Shown here: piece by piece, positions 21,074 through 29,753 of the stretch
Numbering within the stretch: position 1 is the first letter of the stretch
Layout of the letters: each line of letters opens with the position of its first letter
Source: Cymbomonas tetramitiformis
Taxonomy: Eukaryota > Chlorophyta > Pyramimonadophyceae > Pyramimonadales > Pyramimonadaceae
Assembly: GCA_001247695.2 (NCBI GenBank)
Contig: LGRX02025926.1
Span: 103,424-167,423, forward strand
Length of the DNA: 64,000 nt
Reading direction: 5' to 3'
Notes under the pieces: model-generated
The model's database searches: none
Seen by the model: only the letters and a program-made list of their open reading frames with translations
Told to the model about the DNA's origin: nothing
Program-made: the position numbers and the translations under genes

Positions 21074-22744
21074 GTGATGCGGCATTCGCACTATCGACCA
21101 ACCAACATTCCACGCTACGTTCTTCCAGACATGAGCGCGGACCGCATCTCCCTCGGCAGCCGCCTTCGCGCTGCGAGGGAATCACCTGGAGGGCATTCCT
21201 CCGCCAGCCCCAATTCATCGGCTAGCCCTGACCGTGGCGGCTCCGCGGACCCGATTGTGCGCATGTCACAGTTGACCGCCAAGCCGACCCCAGTCTCTCG
21301 GGCGGCCACCTCTGCTGAGTTCCACGCTGACCCCACGGTTTGGGTGTCCACGCCTGTGAAGCCCTCCCAGCGTACGGAATTCGCGGACAAAATCGATTAC
21401 GCCTTCTCCTACGGCGAGGAGTTGGCCAAGCTTCTTCGGACACATGGCTTCAAGAGCTCCGTTGGCCTTACTCTTGATGGACCCGATGCTGAGTCGGACT
21501 TCGCGGTTTTACTCGCCAACATGAACCATGTTTTCGGGCCAATCTCTCGTGACGACGTCGCCAAGCTTCTGGATCTGGACAGCGAGTACACGGACTACCA
21601 CATCGTCCTCAACGAGCTCATGTACGCCGTCCTCCCCACGGTTCTCCGCTCCACCGCCCTCACCCTGTATGAGGAGTCCGTGGAGTTCCATCCCCGCGAT
21701 GGCCGCTGCGCATTGCAGCGCCTTCGTTTCCATGTGGAGGGCATCGGGGATCCCGACGAGCATCGCTTCTGGGTACGCCTCAGAGCGACCATTCTCGACG
21801 AGACCGTCGACCCCGCGCCACAGCTTGCTGCCTTCCGCACTCTGGCCGACAAGAACAAGAAGGTCAACCCGCAGTACAGCGACGCCAACATGGTGTCTGA
21901 CCTCTACAGCGTCCTTCGTGCCTCTGCGGCCGTCTCCCCCCACGTCGCGCCACTTTACCTGGTGGTGTTACGCGACCTTGGGGCCAACGTCCCCTTCACC
22001 TTCGCCGCCCTCGCCTTGCGCATCTCCAAGGTCTTCCGCGACGAATTCCCCTTGGCCCGCCTCTCCGCGCCTTCCCCTCCGACGTCTGGTGGTGCTGGGC
22101 GCGGTGGTGCTGGCGGCGGTGGTGGCAGGGGCGGTGGCGGCAGTGGTGGCGGTGGCAAGCCCACCGTCGGCTCCATGCATGCTCTCGGCTGGAAGAACTT
22201 GGCGCCCCCCGTCGGTGAGTGGAAGCCCGTGAGGAATGCCCGCTACCTGCAGTGGGAAGGCACCGGACTCGTGTGTGTCACCTGCTTCCGCCTGTGGGCG
22301 GTGACCACGGGCCACCTTGACACCGAGGGTGTGTGCCCCTACTCTTGTGCGGCATCCTTCGCTCCGGGGCGGGCGCCCGCAACCGCCCCCGCGGCGGCCC
22401 CTCCTCCTCCGATGTCGGCGTGGCCGCCTGCGCCACCGCCAGCACCCCGTGCCAACTCTTTGCAGGCATTGGAGCCCCCGCCACTGGACGACTCCACTCA
22501 GCCGGGTCCGGCAGCCATGTCCGTCCGATTCTCGGGCGTGGACCTCTGTGATGAGCAATCCGACGAGGTGGAGCCTGGCGCGGCGCCACCGGCTTTCCAT
22601 GCCGTCCACGATGACGACGACGAGGTGGACTGGCCGGCATTCCGCTCGTCTCCTGTGTGGCTTCCGTCTTTCTCCGGCGGCACAACTGCAACGGTGTCGA
22701 TCACCGACGTCACACCGTCCGGTGCATCGGCAGAGAACCCTTAG
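21074..22744 (+). CDS. Gag-like protein of element C
   Basis: The frame has 556 codons. The first Met is at 21074, and a second Met at 21131 (MSADRISLGSRL) looks a more likely start by comparison with D. A helical region up to about residue 320 contains the family motif PRDGRCALQRL, equivalent to DGRRAL in A and DGKRAAL in D. A Gly-rich linker (GGGGRGGGGSGGGGKP) follows, then a Cys/His cluster Cys-x2-Cys-x9-His-x6-Cys (CVTCFRLWAVTTGHLDTEGV plus C) that looks like a degenerate zinc knuckle, then a Pro-rich acidic tail. Unlike A and D it has no C-terminal hydrophobic segment. No enzyme domain is present. Role inferred: capsid protein of a non-autonomous element. Confidence 0.75.
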   Translation: MMRHSHYRPTNIPRYVLPDMSADRISLGSRLRAARESPGGHSSASPNSSASPDRGGSADPIVRMSQLTAKPTPVSRAATSAEFHADPTVWVSTPVKPSQRTEFADKIDYAFSYGEELAKLLRTHGFKSSVGLTLDGPDAESDFAVLLANMNHVFGPISRDDVAKLLDLDSEYTDYHIVLNELMYAVLPTVLRSTALTLYEESVEFHPRDGRCALQRLRFHVEGIGDPDEHRFWVRLRATILDETVDPAPQLAAFRTLADKNKKVNPQYSDANMVSDLYSVLRASAAVSPHVAPLYLVVLRDLGANVPFTFAALALRISKVFRDEFPLARLSAPSPPTSGGAGRGGAGGGGGRGGGGSGGGGKPTVGSMHALGWKNLAPPVGEWKPVRNARYLQWEGTGLVCVTCFRLWAVTTGHLDTEGVCPYSCAASFAPGRAPATAPAAAPPPPMSAWPPAPPPAPRANSLQALEPPPLDDSTQPGPAAMSVRFSGVDLCDEQSDEVEPGAAPPAFHAVHDDDDEVDWPAFRSSPVWLPSFSGGTTATVSITDVTPSGASAENP

Positions 22745-22887
22745 AGCATCGAGACCCCTGCCCCTCAATCCTACGTAGAGCCACTGTTCTGAGTCAGCTG
22801 CTTGGCATTCTTGTTAGCTGGACATTAAAAGTCCCCTGGACTTATAACATTTGTATCTCTAGGGTTTAGGGTTGGGTGCTGCCTTGG

Positions 22888-22912
22888 CACCTCACCTCTT
22901 CGGGGTGAGGTG
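22888..22912 (+). other. Element C polypurine-tract hairpin
   Basis: CACCTCACC (22888-22896) pairs with GGTGAGGTG (22904-22912) across a 7-nt loop, three bases before the 3' LTR. Confidence 0.72.
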
Positions 22913-22915
22913 GTG

Positions 22916-23178
22916 TCATGGAGACAGTGACTTTAGCCCCCCCCACTGTAAGGGGGTGGCAGTCCTGTCCGCCTGTGTCACCCCTCGACCCGCGGTGCCG
23001 TCTTGCCTGGCACGGTCATCCTCAGCTCACAGAATAAAACACTCTCCGTATGTTATTCAATTATCTTCGCACTGTGAAACCCGAGGCACCCGCCTGACAG
23101 CTTGCTCTAGGTTTCTGTGAGATATATATATCCGCCCGACTCCGTCAATCATATATATATATATCACTGTTTCCATCA
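22916..23178 (+). repeat. Element C 3' LTR
   Basis: 263 bp, near-identical to 20621-20883, and followed by ATGCT. Confidence 0.92.
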
Positions 23179-23754
23179 ATGCTGTGCAATCATATGTGTG
23201 TGTACCATATGTTGTGTGTGTAGCACATATCACACACACACACACACATGCAGTATACACTATCCATTCAGTATATACCAAGTGTATGCAGCAATACTAT
23301 GCATCACTATGCCATGCAGCAATACCATGCAGCATGATTCCACCATGTTATACATTGACATATGCATACATGTATGCAGCCAACTTGATCACGATAACAG
23401 TTGGCATGCATAGTCATATATAACAGTGCATCAGATGTTGCAATAAATATCACATAGCATACCTGCTGTGCAAGCCTAAACTATAAACGAACCCACTTGG
23501 TATAAGGTGCCGATCATGATCTTAAGACAGTAATTAGCTCAGTATTCCCTGACGTAGGATTTGGGATGGGATACTGTTCTATTGTTGATCAATGAAAGGA
23601 ATACTCACGAGAGCCATGTGTGAAATATACCAAGCAACTCGTCATAGCCGATGAGATATGCAGGATTACATACACTAACCAAGTTGATATATATCATGTT
23701 AGCTACATGCTGTTAGTGGTATACAGATCATCTTATGTGATAAATCAATTTGGT

Positions 23755-23861
23755 ATAGTGTACTAAATTAGCAAGTACCTATACATAAGTATAGTGTACT
23801 AAATTAGCAAGTACCTATACATAAGTATAGTGTACTAAATCAGAAAGTACCTATACAGCGA
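23755..23861. repeat. 36-bp tandem repeat, three copies
   Basis: The unit starts GTATAGTGTACTAAATTAGC and continues AAGTACCTATACATAA. The third copy has two substitutions. Confidence 0.9.
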
Positions 23862-23899
23862 CTTATGTATTGTTATAATCACTGGCATCATTATGTATA

Positions 23900-23993
23900 A
23901 TGACATTACACTGACTCCTAAGTGTAATGATCAAGTCAATGATATCAATATGTATGTTGACATTACACTGACTCCTAAGTGTAATGATCAAGT
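23900..23993. repeat. 57-bp spaced duplication
   Basis: The stretch TGACATTACACTGACTCC through TAATGATCAAGT occurs twice, at about 23900 and 23957. Confidence 0.85.
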
Positions 23994-25175
23994 ATTATAT
24001 CAATATATGATACATAGATACCATCCAACAAACACATGTGCGTGTTGGATCGATGTCAAGCGATGGCGATACATATGGGACAGGATCAAACAACCTGCTG
24101 AAGGGCTGGATGGAGATATCTCCAGACCCGAAGGCAGTATACAGTGCTCAAATAACAGTTGGTCACTGTTGAGCACTGTCCATGCATCCCACACAATCGC
24201 CGGAGCAACTACATTATCTACTTATGCATTATGACAATTGAATCAGAAACCTGATCACAATTCAGTGCATACTTTGTACAGTAAATCAGTAATTCAACAT
24301 GATATCTGACAAAGTAGATAGTAGAAATACTATGAGCAATTGCTCCAACTACTTAGTATCTGGGTGGCAACACCACCCAGAGAACTATCATGGATCCAAA
24401 GATATAAAGCAGATCTCCAGCAGACTCACTCGTGAGACTTTGCAATGCGATCGACTGCCAAAGACAGGCGACAGAACCAAGGAGTAATCTCGCCTAAAAA
24501 GGTCATCTACGGAGTTGATAGTCCTAAGGAAGTTAAATATATATCTGACAGACATCAGCCAGTGACTATAAGTCATCGTTGATAACACACACATTATCAC
24601 CACTTTTTGCATGGTCGTGGGTTTCAATCAGCAAAACCCCATGTGTTGACCATCACATATCTTCACGAAAATGCCATGAAAAATATCATGTGTAAAAGTG
24701 AGATATGTTACATGAGTTCTGTAAGATGCACATAACACACACACTGCTATATATATATTGTAGTATATATATATATATATGGCCAGAAAAGGTGAAAATG
24801 GGTAAAATCCCATTGCGGGAGATTTCAAAATTGAAATTTGGACTCCATTTTTTCACGGAATATCATTTTATACCTATTAAGGTACCTGAAAAACATTATG
24901 TGCACATTCATATCTCATGTAACACCCTAAAAATCGTGTGTGTAACACCTAGGGGTGTACATAGTGGCTGTAACTAAATGCGTGAAAAACTCACACGCAT
25001 GATTTCAAAATGAAAATTTGGGTTCCATTTTTTTCGCTGATCCAATTATTCAGCTATTGATAAATATGCCCAAAATATTACAGCACTTGTAACACCCTGT
25101 AACACCCTGAAAATCACATGTGTGTGTTAGGGGTGTAACACACCTCCTAAACACCACATGATATACAATGACATA

Positions 25176-25370
25176 TGCTGGACTTCGGGTTTAGGCTTAG
25201 TTATTATGGGCTCTGACTAGCCCCTAGCCTGACCCTGCTTCCGTATCGTGTCCGTGACATCCTAGCACTGTACTGTACAGTAGTACAGTCTTGTTTCACT
25301 GTCTGGGTTTCCGAGAGCATAAAGCCTCGGCCAGACACTGTTTATGTGATTATCAGTTTGATTCTCAGCG
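25176..25370 (+). repeat. Element D 5' LTR, left part
   Basis: The first 195 bp of the LTR, cut after ATTCTCAGCG by the hAT-type insertion. The remainder resumes at 26902. Confidence 0.9.
25358..25370. repeat. Direct repeat left of the hAT-type insertion
   Basis: TTGATTCTCAGCG occurs on both sides of the insertion (also 26889-26901). Uninterrupted sequence in the 3' LTR has it once, which proves duplication on insertion. Confidence 0.85.
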
Positions 25371-26888
25371 GGGCTCGGTATCGGTTGATTTTTGAAAAAT
25401 CGATAGCAACTGATAGTTCGATTTTTTTGGAATCGATCGATAGGGATACCATGCAATTTTATATCGTATGACTATGATGGAGGTCAACTATGCATCGATC
25501 GATTGTGATAGTTTCAAAGGTTGCATCGATTGATCCTAATACTTAAGAATAAACATTTCCAACTATCGAATAGATACAAATAGCGCACCATTCATACTTC
25601 GACCGATACCGATAATTACACATATTGTACCGATAATCCATGTTAATCAAGTCTAACCGATAATAGGGTATGCAGATGCTCAATGCATGCATTCACTACT
25701 GCCTATTTATTGGCCATCATATCAAATATCAATACTATCTACTGGGTGTTTACACTGGCCATCATGATATACTCATTGCTCAAGTGTGCATACTGGTGCT
25801 CTACTGCAAGGCTAATATCATCTACTCGTGGGTGTTTACACTCGCCATCATGATATGCTCAAGCGTGCATTCATTGGTGCTCTTCTGCAAGGCACCATGC
25901 ATGCGCCCTACACCACTAAACAAGCGCTCCACACCTGCAGAGCTAGCTGGTGGTGCATAGAACTGCCTACTCATTTTGAACAAGTGTGGCAGTGTCGCCT
26001 TACGCCCGATCCACCACTCCAATAGGACAGAGGAGCGCGGCGCATCAGGCATGGCCACGGGCTCAAAGGTGTCGTGCTCGTCACCGAGAGGGTTCCCATC
26101 AACACACCAGCTAATTCGATACTGTTGTGTGCCGTAGCTCGTGCGCTCATCAACAATCTTATCAACAACGTACTCATAGTCATCATTGCCAGCGCTTTCG
26201 AACGGGCTTTTCTGTGTTCGCTTGATGAGCCCTTTTCCTTGAGCAAGAAGCTTCACTGGCCCACTCACACTGCGTCCTCTCTTCGTCGGCTTGGCACTCG
26301 GACCTGCTCCTCGTTTTCGGCCCATTTCTCTATCCGGTGATGCGCGGAGGTGTCAGGCGAGGGGCTCACGCAGGCGTGTAACTCAGCTAGAAATAGTCGA
26401 TGCTTGAATTCAATTTGAATTATGAATGTTTTGTGAAAAAATTACCTCTTGAAGGTCCCTTGAAGTCCCTTGAACTCCCCTTGAAATGCAGTTTCTGAAT
26501 TTTAGGCCATCATCGACCAATCGCAATGTAGAATATTAATCGGTTGATATCCGAAACATCGAAAGGTCGTGAAATGGGAAAGTCACATGACGTTCATGCG
26601 TGCCATTTTTCGGCGCGAAGCGATCGATCGGTCCAACCGAAATTATCGATGAGAAACCGATACCTGGTCATAATTCATCGAACGATACCGATATTTTGAA
26701 TTCATCTAACCGATCGATAGGGATCACACGACCCGAAATATCGATGAATACTAATTGTTAGATTTTTCTATGTAGCGTAATCGATCGATACCGATTATGC
26801 GTGTGAGCTGATCGATCGATGATGATAGTGACCGATTTTCGGCCGATACACCGATAGATCTAACTATCGGTGTAATCGATACCGAGCC
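25371..26888 (-). mobile_element. Nested hAT-type DNA transposon remnant
   Basis: The insertion has inverted ends GGCTCGGTATCG (left) and CGATACCGAGCC (right). The 13-bp direct repeat TTGATTCTCAGCG flanks it. If the true duplicate is the 8-bp TTGATTCT, as normal for hAT elements, the element would start CAGCGGGGC. The exact left terminus is therefore uncertain. The interior retains a hAT dimerisation domain on the minus strand and has no room for the full catalytic core, so it is a deletion derivative. The flanks are rich in ATCGAT motifs. Confidence 0.88.
25822..26325 (-). CDS. Chromodomain fused to hAT dimerisation domain
   Basis: A 167-codon frame starts at the Met at 26325. Residues 1-45 are basic (MGRKRGAGPSAKPTKRGRSV), resembling a nuclear localisation region. 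Residues about 49-97 match a chromodomain: YVVDKIVDERTSYGTQQYRI, then SWCVDG and HDTFEPV, with the aromatic residues normally used to bind methyl-lysine partly kept. Residues about 100-167 carry the C-terminal hAT dimerisation signature: WW, then FYAPPASSAGVERLFSGVGR. The RNase H-like catalytic core with its DDE residues is absent. The frame is intact to its stop next to NTHE. It may be a truncated transposase, or a small DNA-binding/dimerising protein that could titrate a full transposase (inference). Confidence 0.8.
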   Translation of the reverse strand: MGRKRGAGPSAKPTKRGRSVSGPVKLLAQGKGLIKRTQKSPFESAGNDDYEYVVDKIVDERTSYGTQQYRISWCVDGNPLGDEHDTFEPVAMPDAPRSSVLLEWWIGRKATLPHLFKMSRQFYAPPASSAGVERLFSGVGRMHGALQKSTNECTLEHIMMASVNTHE

Positions 26889-26935
26889 TTGATTCTCAGC
26901 GAGCTTAGCCGGACAGCGGATCTGTCTTTCTCGCA
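26889..26935 (+). repeat. Duplicate plus right end of the element D 5' LTR
   Basis: 26889-26901 is the second TTGATTCTCAGCG, and 26902-26935 is the last 34 bp of the LTR, ending TCTCGCA. Confidence 0.9.
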
Positions 26936-26948
26936 GGTTATGGCCCGC
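26936..26948 (+). other. Candidate primer binding site of element D
   Basis: GGTTATGGCCCGC directly abuts the LTR end. It resembles the interior site of initiator methionyl-tRNA used by Drosophila copia, which would make priming by a tRNA fragment possible. GGT also opens the equivalent site in A, B and C. Confidence 0.45.
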
Positions 26949-27365
26949 ACCGGCTTTCCGGTGATTCTGATGATGGCACAGCGCCTTGTTGTTGCCATGT
27001 TCGGCTAAGTAGGACGTAGGAGGGGTTGAGCGCCCACTTGGGCGGTGGTGTATTGTTCTCGCGGTATGGCCTTTTAGCATGCCAGTGATGGCGGCACGCG
27101 TTGTGCTCGCCTTCGTTGCACAGGAGATCAGCAGCTTGTGACGGATTGGCAGCAGTATCGTCGCAACGAGAGTTGATTTGCTTCGTGTGCCACTAGCTCT
27201 GGCGAGGTCGCTCCACGCGTTGCGGATTTTGGCCGCTCTCATTCTTCCGCTCACGACCTGTGAATTCCGATCTGTTGTGCTGAGACTTCTACGGATTATC
27301 TGGCCGCTGTGACGGTTTTATACCACCACCCTTGACTAGCTCAACTCTTCCGTAGTCTCTCCATC

Positions 27366-29567
27366 ATGGTTACTACAGCGAATAGAATGACGCGGTCTCG
27401 CGTCCGTAGATTAGAGACGATTTTTGATGATGTGGGTGCACAACACTCAGCGACACCACAGACACCGCAGCTGCCGGCTCCGACCACCGCAGCTGCGAGA
27501 GAGATTCTTGAGAAATGTCAGCAGCTAGCTCGAGACAATTTCGACAGAAAAGTTGCCAAGGTCGTTGCCACCAAAATTCTCGGAGACAAATCGGAGCGCT
27601 TCGCTGGTACAGAGACAGACGCAGTGGACATTTTTTCACAGCTTATGCATGAGCTTCGCGCACAGTTTCTACTCCAGTCACAGGCATTTGCTCCCCTGTT
27701 TGACTTGGCCAACATGACTGTCGAGGCTAGGCATGAGGCCAATGAATTGCTGCTTTCGGCTCTGACTTTTCTGGCTCGACCTGGCTCGCCTGCTCGTGAC
27801 TGGCTTGAGGCCTCTGGGTCTGACGTTCCTGGAGATGGCAAGCGTGCTGCCCTTGAGGTGGTACGCATGCTCCAGGAACGCTCAGAGCCCTTTGACTCTT
27901 TTGAGTCGCTGCTGGCGGTTCGCATCCCCAGCAGCGAAGATCCTGACCGTGGCATCCGTGAGTTCAATGGCCTGTTGCGGGACGTTCAGCGTTCCCACAA
28001 CTTGCCAGAGGACGCGGTGAAGCGGCAGTTTCTCAAGGCTCTCGGCAATTCGGCTCTATACCGTGACTTGGCTAATTCCTTGGCTCGAGCTGACCAGCGG
28101 CAGGGCGTGTCTCTTTTGACTATTCAGGCTCGTGTGCGGGAGCAGTTCCGCCACGGCCTGAAAGTCTCTGACACCCCTATCTCTGCTCTGTCATTCGGCG
28201 ATGGCGCGTCTGACCTAGCTGCGGCGTTGTCCAGTCTGCAGAAGCAGCTGGAGCGCATGCAGCAGGACATTCGTGACCTAAAGCGGCAGAAGCGGGAAGG
28301 GGCACCGCCTGCGGGCAAGCACCTTACCCGCTCTGCTGCTAAGCATCATCGTGCTGGTGTTAAGCCACTTGGCACCGCTCCTCCTGTCTCATTTGACAAG
28401 AAGAGCGGTGCCTTCGTGCCCCACTGCAGAAATGCGGAGTGTGCACAACGTGGTTTGAAGCACTGGCATGCTGAATGCCCCAACGGCGGTCCTCACTCTG
28501 CCCACTATTGTGGTGCAGTTGAGGACTATGAGATTGACTGCCTGGCTGTTCGTTTCCAGCGTTTCTATGACGCTGGGGATGAACATGCCTTCGAGTCGCT
28601 CTGCACGATGGAGGGTCGCCCAGAGGTGTGCGAGCTGTCGGCGTATTCTTTTGTGACGGCTGAGCCCACATCTCTGCGGCACTTTCAGGATGCGGCGGCT
28701 TCCGCTCAGGATGCGGCGGCTGACGATGACGGCATGGCTCAGTTTGGTCTGGCCACATTCCACTCGGGTGCACGGGGCTCGATTCCGCCACCGCCTGCGG
28801 TTCGGCATCCCTCTGCACTCGTGGCTGGTGGTGTGCCTGCGGCTCATGACCCGCCAGTGGTTGTCCCTGGCTCTCTCGGCTTGCCTGGCTCTGTCCCGTC
28901 ACTCCAGCTTGGCGACTCTGCACCGGCTCCGCTGTTTGCTGGCATGAGGATTGAGGCTTCTGACATTGGCTCTGAAGTCTCTGACAATGACCAAGGCTCT
29001 GACAATGACTCTGACGGCGGGCAGCAAGTGGCTTTTGGCTCCTTCGGCACTCTTGAGCATGACTCTGACAGGGGAGCATCGCCAGTAGCAGCTCCGGTGT
29101 ACCGCCCGCGGACTCCGCCGAGTTTTCTCCGATGTGCTTTAATGTCTTCAGTGCTTTGTTGTTCTCTGCTAGCCAGCGCTACGGCATCTCTGGTTGCCGT
29201 GGGCGGTGGTGACAGGGGCCTGGTTGAGCCCGGAGCCACCGCCCGTCGGTCTACTGGAGATCTCTTTACTTCAGATTCGCCGCTTGGTTCTCTGGACATC
29301 CGTGATTGGCCGCCAGATGATGGAGTTCTTCTGTCTCCTTTCTCGATGCTCACACCGCCGTGGGATTCTGCTTATTTTTATTCTTCGGTGGTGTTGGAAG
29401 GCTTACATTCTTCTGTCACTTTACTTTCTGCTACGGATCCACCTTGCCCGCTTGGGTCTGGTGGTGCTCGATCTACGACAGACAGCTTGCAATTCACTTC
29501 GGGGATCTTCTGTGCTTGTATCCCAACCGCTGAACTCAGCTCTGCTGACCAGCTTCAAAGTGGCTGA
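27366..29567 (+). CDS. Gag-like protein of element D
   Basis: The frame has 733 codons from Met 27366, with a basic N-terminus (MTRSRVRRLETI from residue 8). The capsid-like helical region (about residues 75-300) contains GDGKRAALEVVRML, the family motif. A coiled-coil-like segment follows (QKQLERMQQDIRDLKRQKRE). A Cys/His knuckle lies near residue 355: Cys-x4-Cys-x6-His-x4-Cys (CRNAECAQRGLKHWHAEC). The next block (EDYEIDCLAVRFQRFYDAGD, then LSAYSF) aligns with element A. A Pro/Ser/acidic linker leads to a hydrophobic stretch near residues 585-611 (CALMSSVLCCSLLASATASL) and an aromatic C-terminus. No protease or pol motif is seen. Role inferred: structural protein of a non-autonomous element. 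Confidence 0.8.
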   Translation: MVTTANRMTRSRVRRLETIFDDVGAQHSATPQTPQLPAPTTAAAREILEKCQQLARDNFDRKVAKVVATKILGDKSERFAGTETDAVDIFSQLMHELRAQFLLQSQAFAPLFDLANMTVEARHEANELLLSALTFLARPGSPARDWLEASGSDVPGDGKRAALEVVRMLQERSEPFDSFESLLAVRIPSSEDPDRGIREFNGLLRDVQRSHNLPEDAVKRQFLKALGNSALYRDLANSLARADQRQGVSLLTIQARVREQFRHGLKVSDTPISALSFGDGASDLAAALSSLQKQLERMQQDIRDLKRQKREGAPPAGKHLTRSAAKHHRAGVKPLGTAPPVSFDKKSGAFVPHCRNAECAQRGLKHWHAECPNGGPHSAHYCGAVEDYEIDCLAVRFQRFYDAGDEHAFESLCTMEGRPEVCELSAYSFVTAEPTSLRHFQDAAASAQDAAADDDGMAQFGLATFHSGARGSIPPPPAVRHPSALVAGGVPAAHDPPVVVPGSLGLPGSVPSLQLGDSAPAPLFAGMRIEASDIGSEVSDNDQGSDNDSDGGQQVAFGSFGTLEHDSDRGASPVAAPVYRPRTPPSFLRCALMSSVLCCSLLASATASLVAVGGGDRGLVEPGATARRSTGDLFTSDSPLGSLDIRDWPPDDGVLLSPFSMLTPPWDSAYFYSSVVLEGLHSSVTLLSATDPPCPLGSGGARSTTDSLQFTSGIFCACIPTAELSSADQLQSG

Positions 29568-29737
29568 GTTCTTATCAATTATCCTGGCAGCTTGATTAGC
29601 TTTAGCCCAGTAGTGGGATGACCGGGTCAAGACCCCGGCACCCAGCTAGAAGTGATCGGTTTCCACCGAAGTGAATGTTAGGTGTTTGTTTATTATCTCG
29701 TGGTTGTATTATGCTGTAGCTGCTTTGCTAGGTAGTC

Positions 29738-29753
29738 ACACCCACGGGTGGTG
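29738..29753 (+). other. Element D polypurine end, weak hairpin
   Basis: ACACCCACGGGTGGTG can fold only with a short stem (CACC/GGTG), but shares the GGTGGTG end with the other elements. Confidence 0.5.

Larger units (their letters stand above)
20621..23178 (+). mobile_element. Element C: gag-only LTR retrotransposon
   Basis: LTRs of 263 bp at 20621-20883 and 22916-23178 differ at only a few positions, mostly in a TA-rich tract. The 5-bp duplicate ATGCT flanks the element (20616-20620 and 23179-23183). The LTR begins TCATGGAGACAGTGA and ends TCACTGTTTCCATCA, an unusually long imperfect inverted repeat that starts TC, not TG. GGTTATCGGTTCACC directly follows the 5' LTR. A 9-bp-stem hairpin (22888-22912) stands just before the 3' LTR. 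The interior has one gag-like ORF and no pol. Insertion is recent, given the near-identical LTRs. Confidence 0.92.
23184..25168. other. AT-rich intergenic DNA with short tandem repeats
   Basis: The stretch contains CA/TG microsatellites near 23215-23250, tandem units listed separately, and TA runs near 24750-24780. Similar AAATTTGG...TCCATTTTTT segments lie at about 24820 and 25005, and GTAACACCCT repeats near 24920, 25090 and again at 30085. I see no gene. Confidence 0.5.

Noticed and set aside
21968..22768. 266-codon minus-strand and several plus-strand alternative frames
   Set aside because: Shadows of the element C gag ORF in a GC-rich segment, with no family features.
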